NCBI GenBank assembly: GCA_013365325.1
Contig: JABVXV010000102.1
Span: 62,001 to 126,000 of the forward strand
Length of the DNA stretch: 64,000 nt
DNA from: Dipetalonema caudispina
Taxonomy: Eukaryota; Nematoda; Chromadorea; Rhabditida; Onchocercidae
Direction of reading: 5' to 3'
Of this stretch, positions 1 through 15,000 are shown one piece after another (position 1 is the first letter of the stretch; each line of letters opens with the position of its first letter). Under the pieces are notes generated by a model, which had not been told where the DNA came from, made no database searches, and worked only from the letters and a program-made list of their open reading frames with translations. Made by a program: the position numbers and the translations under genes.

Positions 1-3000
1 CGATGCATTCACTATCAAATACTATTTCAAACAAACAGAAGGTATGTGGTTATAAAACATCGTTTTATTGCTATACTGACAAGAAATGATGTTTTACACT
101 TATTTTCTAATGAAGCAATCACGCAACTAATAGAATTTAATGATGTTCCTGATAGAAAAATACTCAGAAAATTGTACATTTGTTTGATTCCAGAAAAATA
201 TTATAACCGAAATCCTCTTAAATACATTAAGGATCAACGCTCCCTCCATATTTTTCCATAATTAATATTAAAACCTCATAGTAACATGAAAGGAGCTGAT
301 GAGATCGATTCTAAATGGACAACTCCAGTACTTGACATCATCACGTTTTACACATATCATTCGTTTGTCCTCAAAATTTTCATTCCAAATCAGGTTGCAC
401 TTGCTAGCTACTTTTACATGCTGATTGGGCTGCTGAAAAAAACTTTATTAATCACCTATTCAGATAAAATGAATAGAACTCTTCGTTTGGTAACTGCATC
501 AAATAGTACTTACCTCCTAAACTATTATTGCTTCTTTTAAAAAAAGTAAACCTATGTCATAAATGAACGATGATCCTAATACATCAAAAGCTCTCCAACT
601 ATAGCTATCATATTTCAATTTCCTAGTATCATTCAAAGAGAAGCGCATACTGAATACAAGATAAATCACATACATCAATGCGATCAATATGGCTTAACGA
701 AAGTCCGAAAGACGTTTGATTATTGAGCACGTAACGTGGGGTAAGCATAACAACTTGGGTATCTTTGTACCTACCAGTTCCTTGCCGCACTTCCACACCG
801 ATATTATATATCCTACAATGAATAATTCAAAAACCAACCACGGCATGTATGTAAAAAATAGTTTGTTTTAAAACATCAAGTATCTAGAATTTGAAAAGTG
901 TAAAACAAACTGTGTCGGATGTTGATCGTGAACTAGCCGTAATTTCATGGAGTGCAGCCCAACTGTAAGTGGAAACTTGGGTCCAAACAATGGTTTGTAG
1001 CTCTGATCACTGGTATGATTCTGGCCGATCCTTATAGTGCATCTGCAAAAATATAGTTTTAATTAAATAATACTAAAGTGTAGGACGACTGTTCTGAATT
1101 TTTTGACTCAGTTATGAATTTTAAGATGTACTGTTTTGGGCAGTTGTCGTTAGCAAATGAGAACATCAATGGATTCCGATCCTTCGCACTTTCATGTTCT
1201 TCCATTTGTCCAGCAGCTATACCATTTGTTGCTTCCTGTTTGATAATTAGTGGAATACCGGATTTATTAACAATCCAGTATGGTACCTGCAACAGTACAC
1301 TGAAATGTTTCTAGCTGAAATGATGTGAAAGCAACATAAGTCTAAAGTTTAAGCTTTAAAGCGTTTAAAAGAGAGGAGGATCACAAAATAATGAAATATT
1401 AAGATTTCCTCATGTGAGAATGACAAATCAACATATCTCTCAGTTTCTGAAAGAATAATGAAAAACAAATTAATGAAAATAAAACATACCCACAAAGCCA
1501 GCAAAACAGCTCCGCTGCTACCAATACTTAGACTGCAGTACATGTCCAGATATCGCTTTTTCGAATCTTTCATACGTAAATGCAAGCGATCTACATCACC
1601 GGCTTTTTGCATCAGTGAACATCTGAAAAACAGTTGACATTAAATTTCTTCAAAATATTTTTAATCTCAACTTTATAAGCAAAATTAAGCCCAAGAATTC
1701 TTAAATTCAGAAAACTACAATTCGACGAGCGTCTTATTAATGAGAGAAAGCTCCAAATGATAACCATTCTTTTTTGAATGACGTACCTTGTGACTGTAAT
1801 TTCGCGCACTGAGACGAATCGATCGGTGACAACCTCAAAACTGATACTTTCTGCGGTATTAACCTGAAATCCAGCAACTTCGACACAAAATAAAAAAAAA
1901 AGCAGTGCTTCTGCTGCAAGAATACATCACGCTTGCACCAGTAATGACACATTTTTCACACAAGGAGGATTTGGAAACGGAACCAAACACTTTAAATTGC
2001 AAATTTAAAAGTAGAAAAAATACTCACAGATGTAATTTGTATTTGTTTGCTCGCAGAAACAGCATATTTCCTACCAAAAATCCGAAATTCTGCATCAACT
2101 GGTAATAAATTGAGGACAGACAGAGGAGGTGAGAAACTTATGGTATGACCAGAAAGCATTTCGTATTCCGGATAATGTTCCCGTTTTATCGATAAGCACA
2201 TCCTGAAAGAGATGAGTTATAACAGCTCATTTTGACTGATGGATTGAATGGACGGTAAAGAGCCTTCAATTCAAGTGAAAAAAATTAGATAAATTTCTAA
2301 AAAAGCTATAAACTTACCAATAGCATGCATCAAATATATCAAACTTCAACAATTTATTGATTCTTTCACCTGCACTCTTTGCTTCTCGCCATTTGACCTA
2401 AAATCAAAACATAGATTTCAACTTGAAAATTTAATAAAACATTCTCAATTATTTTTCAAAATACTTCGTGAGCCTTCGAACAATTCCAACCATCTGGTTT
2501 GACAGCCATCGATGCACTGGCAAATTTGAGTGGCACATGTAATGTTTTCTTTGGATCGACCCGAATAATTGATGTTTCTTCAACAAAAAACTACTTTAAT
2601 ATCTCAAAATTATTTTCAGATGATACATCAAAATTTCAAAAATTATTTAATATTTTCAGCACAGTTTAAAAAAATTTTTAACAAACCTGGAACTTTCGAA
2701 CTCCCACAAGTAAGAATCAACAAAATGGGGTCAAGAAGGTGATTGATAACTGTTAATGCCGATCGTATAGTCACCACTTTTCGCCCATTCTTATCCATTG
2801 TAACTACAATCACCAAACGAACATTAATCCCGAAATTACTCTGAAAAACCAATATGAACATTTTTCAGTATTATGGAATATTAAATATGACCCGAACAAT
2901 AACTTTTCAACGTTTCAAAGTTTTGGCACAACTTACATCTGCGACTCTGGAAGTTGAACACCTGGCAAGCCGAAAATATGTACCCACTGCATCCACATTT

Positions 3001-6000
3001 ACTGGAGATACCTCATCCCAACCATCAACACGAACTATTAGCTGATGGATTTCTTCCGAATTTTCCTTGAAAATTTGATTATTTGAGAGGAAGTCATCTC
3101 ATAAATAAAAAAGAAATGAAAAAAACAAAGTTTATTCGCAAGTGAACTAAAAACAAACTGCTGTGGTGAGCCGTTTTGTGGGAAATTCAAAAGTAGTTGA
3201 AGCATCCGGCGCTGTTTGATACCATTTAACTGTAGACTTCCTTTGCATAGATCTAGCTTCTAATACCTCGTCAGTAGCTGTTGTGAAACGTAGGCTGGAA
3301 CCAGTCTCATTGTGCAAAACATAAGGAAGATGATCCGATCTTGATCGCAAACATGGTCCGCTGAAAACATTCTTCCTACACTTGAAAGAATATGGATTTA
3401 ACTCCTGGATATATAAAAAACTTTCTTACTTATCAACCAAGCGTTGATAAAGCTGCTTTAGGGCAATATAGTCTAAACTGAAGAACTGGATCATAGCAGC
3501 ATCCGTCCATTTTCGTAAGACCCACGATAAGCTTCAAATTAAAAAACTGGTCAGAAACTACACCACATAACCGACACTATTCAAAACCAACCGAAAATCT
3601 TCATCCAGAGCATGCTTAATTTCCGACAGTTGCAGACTGAAACGCATTGCCTGTCGCAAAAAAGCTTGAGTGATATTGATATTAAAGGTACTGAGCTCAC
3701 CTATAATGAATTTGAAGGGAAAAAATTATTTGTTTTTTGCTAACAGTGACTATTTGTTATCGTTCAAATATGCATCCTACTAAAATTTTACAAAAAGAAC
3801 TGGAAAATCATCGATAAGAACCGAAATAAAACACATAACTACACCTTGCATGAAATATCCTTTTACCAGTTTTGATGAAGATGTAAATATAAATGAATGA
3901 CTGAAAGTGTAAATATAACGAACGAACTATTCAACTGTTGGGCTACAATCGCCAAGAAATTTGAGTTACTGAAATTTACCAGCAAAAACATCCATAACTA
4001 CAGTGCTATTTTTGGTAATCAGTGTTAGCTGTTTCAATTCCCAATCTTCAATTAATGGTTCCCAACCAAAAATATTTTGATTGAAATAATCCGCGACGAA
4101 CGTGAATGAGCCACTAATCTTCTCCAGGTATCGATTCAAATAAAATTCTAAAAGCAGTTTTTTAAATCAAAAAACTATTTCTCAAAAGATATCATTAATA
4201 AGGCATTTTTTAAAAGAATTCAGCATCAGACAGAAAGACCATAATGTAGGAAAAGTTTTGATGATTCATCAAGAATATGGTTCCTCAATATTTAATTTAT
4301 TAGCAAAACGCAATTATTGCCGGCTGTACTCCAAAAACCCAGGCACATGTATCGAATTCGAAAATTAAGCTAAGACAAAAACTCTATTATTATTAATAAA
4401 TGAGAAAAAGAAGGGAAACAGAGGAAGTTATGGGAGTACAAAACGAACTTCTGAATTTGCATCGAATAAGCGGAAAAACTGTGCCTTGATGATCATCCAT
4501 TAGCCAGAAAGAAATCTGACTGCCCTTTACAATTGTGCGAACAACATTAACTACTGTGCCTTCTGCAAAAGAAAAGCAAAATGAAAGATTTCGAAACTTA
4601 ACTGATATTACCATATGGTAAGCTACAAAATATTATCATATGGAAGGCTACAAAATTTCCAATAGAATCGGAAGTTTTTAGAAGAATTTACCTTTTTTAG
4701 CTGAATGAAGGTCGCATTTCGGAACATTTTTTTCAAGCGACTTATTCAATCTCTTTAATGACGAAACGAGAACACTTCGCATCACATGAAGATCTCGATA
4801 TGATAACCTAGCCACCATATCACTGATTTCAGTCTTTAAAAACATATTAATTCAGAGAAAACAAATTGGAATATGATATCCGTCCCATAAAGTCTTGCTT
4901 ATAGATTTTCTTAGATATAGGATGATAGTGAAGTGACGTTTTCTAATATTCAGTAAAAAAGCAATCGAGAATTTACAATGAGTTGGTGTTTAACGGGAAT
5001 AATTGAAGAAAGTCCAAGCCTTTGAGGCTGTCCTTCGACTTCTGTATCGTCTTCCACTGAAAGGCTGAGTGTCACCGAGAAATCATTCGTTAATTGACAT
5101 CTGCTTTCACTTTCAGATGCCATCATAAACCAGTCCAAGTTTACCCGCTATAAAAAAAATGTTAGTATGCAGTGTATCTATACATTTCTGCCCTTTAAAG
5201 ATTGGAAGTTCCGCATATAATGTTTGCTAATCTCTGCAAATAATTATAAGAAAAACTAAGATATCGAGTTCACCTGTATCTCTAAGTTAACATTCAACAA
5301 TTCGTGTGCATCGTTCATATTCAAGACAGCGGTGGTATGAGCAACAAGAGCCAAACTGTGAAGAGATTCTGGCTTTTCAAGAAGTATCAAATCACATTCT
5401 TTCAAAGTGATTTTTAACGAAAAGGTTTGTTCCACAGACTCACGGATTTGTGGATCTCGTTCCATAATTCCTGACTTTGTTGTGTGTGCAATGTTTCTAT
5501 ATGCATCTTCCACTATAAAAAATATATTCAATTCACTATTTCACTTGTGATGCCTACAGAGAATGATCTTTTTCTTTCATTGTGTGAAAGTGTTTAATCA
5601 GAAATTTGATTTTCGATAACCTGGCGGTATGAAATCAGAATGAAGAAGGGCAAAATTCTTCACATCGTTAAGCCAATCCAGTAGAAGAAGTACTCGTGCA
5701 TTTAACAGAACCAATGTAATTACAGGTGGTTCATCGCATTTGAAAATAATATGAGCTTCAGACATAAGTTTACTTCTGAAAGTGAGGCATAAGTAAATTT
5801 AAATAAAGGGTAATAAAAAATTACTAGGCCCATTTGATTTGTGGTATTGAAATTGAAAATAAGATCAGAAGACTTTTAGACGAAAGTCATATCATTAGCT
5901 AATAGATGAGAGAGTTCAAAATTCACAACCAAAATAATGAAAAGGTAATTCATGCATTAACTACCGTTTGATGAAAAAAGCCCAATTTTGCGGATTAAAC

Positions 6001-9000
6001 TTTATTTAGCATTCTTCTGTAAAATTCCCTTTTGCTGAAAAAAATGGGTTTGGGACAGTTACTACTAAAAAAGAACGAGGATACGTAAAATTAAAGTAGT
6101 AAAAGCCAGTGCAATAATGTTTTAGTTGTAATTTATTCATCATTATGTGGACTGAAGTACAAGTATATCATCGAGTTAATGATCAACAAACTCACAAAAG
6201 TGAACAAGGGAATAAAACGCACTTATTCGAATTTCTTTTGGATAGCGGAAATAGAACCGAGTAAAAAACATTTGGTTTCTTATCAAATTCCAAATCTGCA
6301 AAAAACGTTACATTAGTTGTAAATCGAGAATCAAGCACATCTTCTTTGAGTCATTGATAAATTGCAGCAATATTCGGAAATCATTAGAGAAATTTAACTT
6401 CCACAAGATTATTTGCTGGGAATCTTACTCACAAAGTTGATTTTAAAAGATATTTATTAAGAATAATTCAAAGAAATCATATTAAGCACTCAATTTCTTT
6501 TGAATATTAATGAAAACTTTTATGACTCCTTCTGCTGAACACTAATTTTCTCATATTTACCAAGAAATCGCGTGTCGATTAGTTCAGTACTTTCACAAAT
6601 TAAATCCAGCTCTGATTGATTATCGATATAGATATCAAATGATATGCGCGAGGAATTCAATTTCACTCCAGCTAATGGTACAAATCCTTTAAAAGGATTC
6701 TCGCACTGCACAAAACAATTGAACTGTAACAAAATATACTTAATATACTGTTATACAAAAAGACTTAAAACCCAGTTCTTAAAATATTCCTTATTCGTGT
6801 CCTCAACTTAAGAAATAATACGCTCACCTCAACATTCGTGAGCATCATTCGGAATGAAAACGATGCATACTTACTGCTTGCTCCAACAACCTCCTGAAAA
6901 AATACTGTTATCGGTATGGTAGAGTCAAAACTTAGTACAAAATCTACGGTAAATTTAATTAAATTTAGTGCCAGTAGAAAACACTTTCAATAAACATGAA
7001 GCAATGAAGAATGGCTTTCAATCTTCAAGTATCAACAACGGTAAACCTTCAATTTCCAACATCATAGGTTAAAACATTCGTAATCAAATATAGAAACAAG
7101 TTTGAGGTAAGATGCATTATCTGAAAGGCGGCACAAAATTAACTGAAAACTTGCATGGAGTTCTGCAGGTTTCTGCAAAACTTCGATGGGAATCGTTTCT
7201 GATGCTGGAACTAACGGATCACCTAGGTTCATCGACAAGAAACCACGCAGTAATCGATAAAAGTCAGTGGTTAAGTTGACGTTTAAATTGGCGAGTGATG
7301 TAGTAATTACTACATCTGGTACTAAAAAGCATTGGAAGTTATAATCAGCATTATAAAGACAAGAAAACAATTTACATAATGGATAAAGAAAAGTGAAGGA
7401 AAGATCGAAGTAAAAGTTTGAGAAATGTGTAGTGCATAAAAGATTTCGTTTTTATTTTTTGCAAAACAAGAAAAGGGAAATTGTTCACCTCTGTGCGAAA
7501 CAAAAATATCCAGATTTCGAAAAATGTCTATTAACAAATCACAAGGTTTCGAAAGTATGCTTTTACGTGAACTCAAGAAATGAAAATGCTGGAACATATT
7601 GTAGCATACTCTTTCATAACCTGAAAATTCTCTTTTTTTTCTATTAGTTTTTTTTTTTTTTAATGTGAAATTAGATAAACTCATATAAGAGGCATTCGAC
7701 ATCTCACTTTTACCATTTTAATATTATTGTAATTATATTACTGAAATTCCAATAGTAAGTTGAAAAAATCACCTGGTACTTCGCGCACTGCAGCTTTAGT
7801 GTTTGCTATCCGTATACCTTCACAGAATGATGTTTCAGTGCAAACAACTGACATCCAATCCATGCAACAATCGTGATCGTCATCATCTTAACATTATCAT
7901 CATTATGCCCTGTTATTATATCCAACGTTTTGATGTCTTATCAGTTAACACTTTTGTTTAGACCGCTGAAGAAAAATCCCTCGATCAAATTGCAAATAAA
8001 AACTAATGTTAAAATTTGTACGGAGAAATATCTATTTACTTAGCGAGAAGAATGAAACTATCATGAAAAATGAATTATAAGAAATTGAAAAATTGAAGAA
8101 AAAAGTATGAGAAAAACAGCAAACCAAAGACATTGCCAATTTCAAAATCCTGGAATTTCGAAATCAAAGATGATAACTGGAATCGATTACTGATGCGAAT
8201 ATTAGCAGTTTCACAGAGAATCACTTGATTAGACAGCTGATTAAGTGGAAGGACAACGATGCACGGACATTCAATTTCACAAATTAGTTGTACCCTACTT
8301 CGTACATCACTGTTCATCTGAAGAAAATTAAAACGTTTTCCAAATCGAAACAGCAGAAAAAGTGAAAAATAAAAGATAGAATTAACATAAGTAAAAGCAC
8401 TGCGCGACATTTCAGACATTTAATATTGAATCAACTTGCTCGAATATTTGTGGATGAAGCGTTATTTCGTAGAACAATATTTTGTAGCTCTATAAACTGC
8501 TGCCAAAAATCCAACACTGCATTAAAATAACGATGTGTATGAACATATGCGATGCTCATTGTTGATGGTATTCGTAGTATAATATTTGTGTCATATCCTC
8601 TGGCTACAGCTGATTTTGTGCACAGACACCTACAGTTTTCAGTTTTTAAATTTTGACTAATGATTTTTTCTTTTTGAAACTACTTTATCTTTCCATTTTA
8701 ACGCTATATTGGAAATATTTTACCATCCTTAAATTGTATTTAATTTAAACTGCGACCACTTGAAATTATTGCTATGTCTTTGATGACAAGTAAGTATCGC
8801 TAAAAAAAAACAGACAGAAAAAAGTTATCGAGTAAAAACTTTGGTTTATTATATCTTTTAACAGAAAACTTTCGTCAAATAAAGCATACTTAGTAACGTC
8901 GAGAGTTGCACGAGAAGATAATATATGCTTTTGATTTTCGTTATCTGAATGAAAGGTTCGTTCCATTGCTTCGTTCTTACTTGACACTGTTCGAAGGCTA

Positions 9001-12000
9001 ATACGTTCGTGGTACAATTCTGAATAAAAGGGTGTACTATCCGACATTGAACAATTTCCCAATGATAGTGATATTTCCAGTGGTACTTCGTCGTCGTTGA
9101 TTCTTGCCTACAAATTATTTATTTCGCCATAAGAATACCACTTCTTTCTAATGTTGATAGGACTATGGAAAGAGATTAAGTTTATGAAGTTTTTTTTACA
9201 TTAACTACGAAAGACAAACCTTACAAATAACATAAGGAAACTAAACAATTTGATGGGATGAAGGAAATGTAATATGCGAATAATCGTAGAAAAAAAATTA
9301 GAATTTAATGAAGTCGGTGTAATATCAATTGGAACCACAGGATAAATATTAAGAGAACTTCGACTTAATTGAAGGAAATCAGATAACATTAGTTGAAATG
9401 GACAAATCACAAGAAAAAACATGAATTTTTACATAATCAATTTTGAATTAATCCCTATGCTTTACCTGCATAGTAATGAATACTTCCTCTCCTCGAATTA
9501 TACCCAAATGACATTTGCCTGCTGGATAATTCATCAATATCTGTATCAAGTCGGCACTGATATTCACTTTCATATTATACGGTTCTACAACAAAAAATAA
9601 TCGGATTATGATCCAAAAAAATCTCATTAAACATTATCATAGGATCACGAATAATTCGTTTTGAACAAAGTTAACTTAATAAAATTGAAACATTCCTAAG
9701 ATTATTAATATTCAGAATTGGAACTACAAATCCGCAAGTTTTTCCAATGTCTCCTTTTATAATTATCACGTTTAAATCTCTACAGTTTCCTTTCCTGATA
9801 ATGACTGCTGCCCTTAACATCTGTTTCTATGGTATATATGCTCAATATGATTTCTTTTCCGAAAAGGTCAAATACTTAGTCTTGAGAATTAGTAATTTGA
9901 AGGAAATGCTTAAAAGTAACCTAAGTCTTGTAAAGCTATATCTGTATTAGCTGCAGATGGACGCGCTAAAATTTCAATATAGTCCTCAGGAAGTTCCATT
10001 TTTGGTTCCAACAAGCCAAAAAAATCGAGTAAAAGCGTATAACTTCGTCGATTCAAGCACATTTCTACTTTTGGTATGTCCATGTTGACCAAACAGCTTA
10101 CCTATGAAACGAAACGGATTACAGTAAGCATTTAAATTCCACAAAACAGTATTTACGTTTCATTTCTATCAGTAAGTCCCTTAAAAAAAAAAAAAAAAAA
10201 AAAAAAAATGAAAAAGTTACATTGTAGAATTGCATAAAATTATATAACAAAGCTTACTGACTCCAAGTCCTGATGATACTAATCTACGATTGGTAAAATT
10301 CCTTGCTGAAACCTGTTATAATTTTACGTCGGAAATTCAAGGTAGGAAAATTCTTTTCCTACCTTTTAACATTTTTTGAAATATTAATCATAAATGAGTA
10401 AAGTAACAAATGAATAAACACCCACTTTTTTATAGGTTGATTCAAAAGATGGGTGTTCTTTACCAATTAAAAGAAGAGTAAAATGTGATGCACCAGCAAT
10501 GTTAATATCCTTTAATCCACTGTTATTGAGAGCAGTGCTCTCTTGTGGGCTTCCTAATCTCTCATTTCTGCTTGTATCCATTGTGGTAGGACGTGAACTT
10601 ACGCCTGAATTTCAAATTCATCTGATATCTTAAAATATATTCAGATAATCACAGTCCTAATGACAAATATTATCTTGGAAAACATCTGCAAATAAATGCT
10701 TATATACTATGCTTTAATCGATTTAGTGAAGTAAAAATTATCCAAAATTCATTCAAATGAGCTGATATAATAAATCAATTTGTAATTAGCTTCCTGATAA
10801 ATAAAAAATTTACTGAAACTACGTGCACGCTGCTGAGATGATGATCGTAAGTCGTCAACATTCAAACTTGGACATGAGGCAGACATTTGTTTCTAAACAT
10901 TATTCTTCATATAATCACTAAGCTCTATTGCTGAATAAGTACTAGAGAAATGAAAAATGCATTTTATAACTACAATTATAAAGTGAGGTTTTCTTGTTAC
11001 AAAAACTTTGTTACAATAAACAAGTGAAATTAACTACATTAAACATAAAAATCTATAAAGACCTTAAGAGAGGAAGCTTGATTTTTTATGCACAATAATG
11101 AATCAGTTGACGGTTCGAACAAATCTTCAACTTCCAACGAACCAAATTCAATTTCAACCTTAAATATTACAGCAGCTGTTGGGAATACTGGACTGCTTTT
11201 TTTTTTCCGTTTTGGCATTAAAGAACAAAGCTTACACCGTTCTGTGAATGCAACTACTGGAAAATTATATGTTTCTTAGCAAATGAGATGCTTTAAATGG
11301 ATTCTTTCAAACCCATACCGTTGTGATGAATTGCTCTCTATTTGATATTCCAACTACTAGATGTTTCACATCTGCCAGAGCAAATGGTGTCGACGTTGCT
11401 GATTTCTTTTTTCGATCCAGTAAATTCCCTCGTTTGCTACGCAACTCCACTTTTAGCTAAAATTTAGAAATACGATTTGGAAATTTTTACAGAAAAGTTT
11501 CGAGCTTTTCTTTCTGAACGTACAATACTATCCTGATTGTACGTTTCACTTTGCAGTTTCACATCTATTAATGTGAGTGTCAGAAAAGAAACATTTCCTA
11601 TGCTCCAGAACTTACTGCAAAGAAGTCCTAAATTAAATTAACAAAATTCGAAGATCTATGACACTGCTGAATCTAGATAACACATTGTATCACGGTAAAC
11701 ACAAGCTATAAATTAATACCTGGGGACAGTGAACGGCAAAGTCAATGACAGTGATAATATCCATTAGCATAGGGTCCAAATTTTTATCCTGCAATAAGCA
11801 CAAATACTTGTTTTTGAGAAGTTACGTTTTGTCATTTTTTTAATACCTCAAACATCTCATTTTATACCTCATGCATCTATTAAACTGTAATTTTGTTGTA
11901 ATTAGCTATTATGCCTTTTTCAATCTGAAGGAACCCAAAAAGTTCATTATAATCAAATGTTTTAATCTTTGCAAATCATCTAAATTCTCAAGAAAAAAAG

Positions 12001-15000
12001 CTGAGATAACGGAACTGATTACCAAAGTAAAATTCTCGTATATAAACAAAGGCTGTTTATGTACCTGCTTTATTGTGCTTTTGTCGCTGAAAAAGGTAGC
12101 CAAATCATCAAAAGCACCTTCATTATACAGTACTGATAATTCACTGCATCTTACATCAAGCGTGTGTCTCACCACCATCTTTGGAGCATGGCGATGGTAT
12201 GCTAATCTTCAAAAGAAAAAAATTGATTATTTTGAAAAAAACCTTCAACACAAATCAAATTGATAAGCCCTCTAAAGAATTTTCATTATTCAGTAAAAAA
12301 GTATTACCTCATGCTTCAAAGACAGCTATGTCAGCAAGAACATTAAAAACGCTAAGAAACACTTTGTATCTACATAAAATTTAATTAAATATTCGGTATG
12401 AAAAGAAAATTTACCGAAACAGCACATTATTCAAGTCATTATTTTTGACACTATCTGAAGTATTAAGACCGCTAGTCTTTCCGGCTTTCCCAATGGCAAA
12501 TAAGATTTGAGTTGTTTCTTTAGCAAATCCAAATATCAGTGATTCACTCTCTTGTTTATTGGTTTCGTCTAGAACAATAACGTGATAGAGATGACCATAC
12601 ACTGATGCTGCTAGCTTAAGCTTCTTTTCTTTTGAATTATATAACTAAAAAAAAGAAAAATTTCTTAACCATTTTGTGTATTTTCCACCGACGTATCATC
12701 CGCAGGAAAAGTGCACAATCTCTGTAGACTCAAATCAGTAACAGTAAGCGACATAGCTGTACTATGACGACGTGGGCTTACATGGGCACAGCTTACTAAC
12801 TGCCACAGATCCATCGCCAGCACTCGTGTACTTCCATCTTTTCGATTCTAAACATTTGTATTTGACTCTTCTATTTTTTAATTTAAATGCATTTCGCTGA
12901 TATTTCACTGACCCAGTAAATTTTATAAAATTTCACTTTAAGTTCATCATGGTGACATTTTCATGCAACGGTAGCAAAAATAAAACATTCCAAGAAAAAA
13001 GATAGGTTTGCAAACTTTTTATTTGAATCATGTGAATAATTTAGTCTCATCAACGGTGTGCTGTACTAATGGAGCACGTTTGTTTTAGTTTTTTATTTTG
13101 CAGGTTTTTTATTTTGTTCCTGTAGCAAAGGACTGAGTAATCAGAAGGGAAGCTGTTGCATAAAAATTCAGTTATCAGAAATGAGATACTTCATGTTGGT
13201 TGACCGACTTTTTTGATGCATGACATTGGAATAAACTTAATATTGGTGTCAATGCCTGCACTGATCCATCTGCTTCAAAAATTAAAAAAATTCATTTAAC
13301 AAATTACCTCATAGTCATCTATGAAACGTATTGTCATCCTTTCAAGTTTTAATTTTACTTCCGCTAGTAGAGTATCACGATGTAATATGGTTGAGTCATC
13401 CCTGCTTTCATTCAGCACATCCAAAATTTCATCTTCGACCTTTAAATTTCCAGCAATGATTTTCCAGGAGTTGAAAGATTCTTTTAAATAACAACAAAAA
13501 AACGATAGATAAAATGTTTTGCCTGTTTTTCGAGCATCTTGAAATCTGTAGATAAAGAGCTTTCTCTTTCATTGGTAGATAATGCACCGACTACAGACTG
13601 GTCACGATCGTTTTTTTCTGATTTTGCCTCTTCTGTGAAATTTTGAGTTTATATTTCTAATTTCCGAGTGTTCTAATCAAACATTAATTTTTTCTAATTT
13701 CAAAGGAATTCTAATTTAGTGCTTCCCACTTGACTTAGTTCACAATTAATACCATGTTACTCAACTTCTAAACAAACTGATGTTAGCCGGCTGTTAAATG
13801 CAGTAATGACTCAATTCGATCAATTGACCAATAAGTGAATAAGTTAATCAACTAAAGGCAGAGAAATGCTGAGAACCTTTTCGTGGACCGTATATCCAAC
13901 TACTCAACCAACTATACAATCCACCACCAGAATTTTTTGCTGCTTCCTCGGAATGTGAATGATTACTACTGGTTGTTCTATCAGTATCTGAGTCATGACG
14001 AAGTACAGCTGAAATGGGCAATAATTCATACAAAATCACTGATCTGTGTAATGCATCTAAAATCAATATATTAGACATTTTGCAAGTAAGATAAGCGTAA
14101 ACAGAAGTAAAATAGCTTTGCATTAACATTTCACTATTCCAAAACTAGACTAACGAAAATCGATGTTTTCAAAGCTTTCGTCATCCGATTGTAATCCATT
14201 TTCGCTACATGTACGCCGTGCTTCTTTTTCAGCAAGGATCCGGCGATATACTGTTTCTCGAAATAATTGCAATTCCTAAAAAACAATTTCATCGGATTTA
14301 AGTTAATCAAATTGAATTTTACTTAGCAATATTTACATTAGGGCTTTCCAATTGTTTATACTATAACAGCAGATCATCAATAATGTTCATTAATTTTAGT
14401 GATGCGAAAGTATTGCTGAAAAGAATGCGTACTATCACAGGCGCAATTTAATTTGGCGCCATACACGCGGACAAATATACTACAAAATTATAATCTAAAC
14501 TGCATCAGGAAACTTGAAATTTACATGATAGGTGTAACTGGAATCTCTTTCGATCTGTTTCATCAAAATTAAATCCTCAGAGTTTGCAGTTTTTCTCGAA
14601 GAACCAGTGGTCGATAAATTTGAAGTTATAGCAGTTCCCACTTCTTCCGTAGATTCCATATCATAGTTTTGGTCAGAAGCACTCCCAAAACGTAACGTTT
14701 CATGTTTTTCATTAAAATTATTTGATTGACCGGTAGCCTGAGAAAAAATATTTTTAAGTAATCAGTTTACAGCAAAATAAAATTGTACTAGATTAGATTT
14801 CAAGCTAATTCTGTGATTTAAATGTCAAATGTGAGAGCAGTACTGATCATGAAAAATTAGTTCGATATAAACTTTGAGTATAATAATATGGGAAAAATAC
14901 ATAAAACAGGACATACGGAAACTGAAGCTGTCTCCAAATAAGACAATAACCTGCGTCGATAAGCCCGACAATATGAATTCAGTTGTTTCGCACGATTATA

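Noticed and set aside
46..540. Plus-strand frames of 71 and 84 aa at the left edge
   Set aside because: The second is the antisense of a VPS13D exon ([13 protein letters not shown]...); the first lies in the adjoining intron and resembles nothing.
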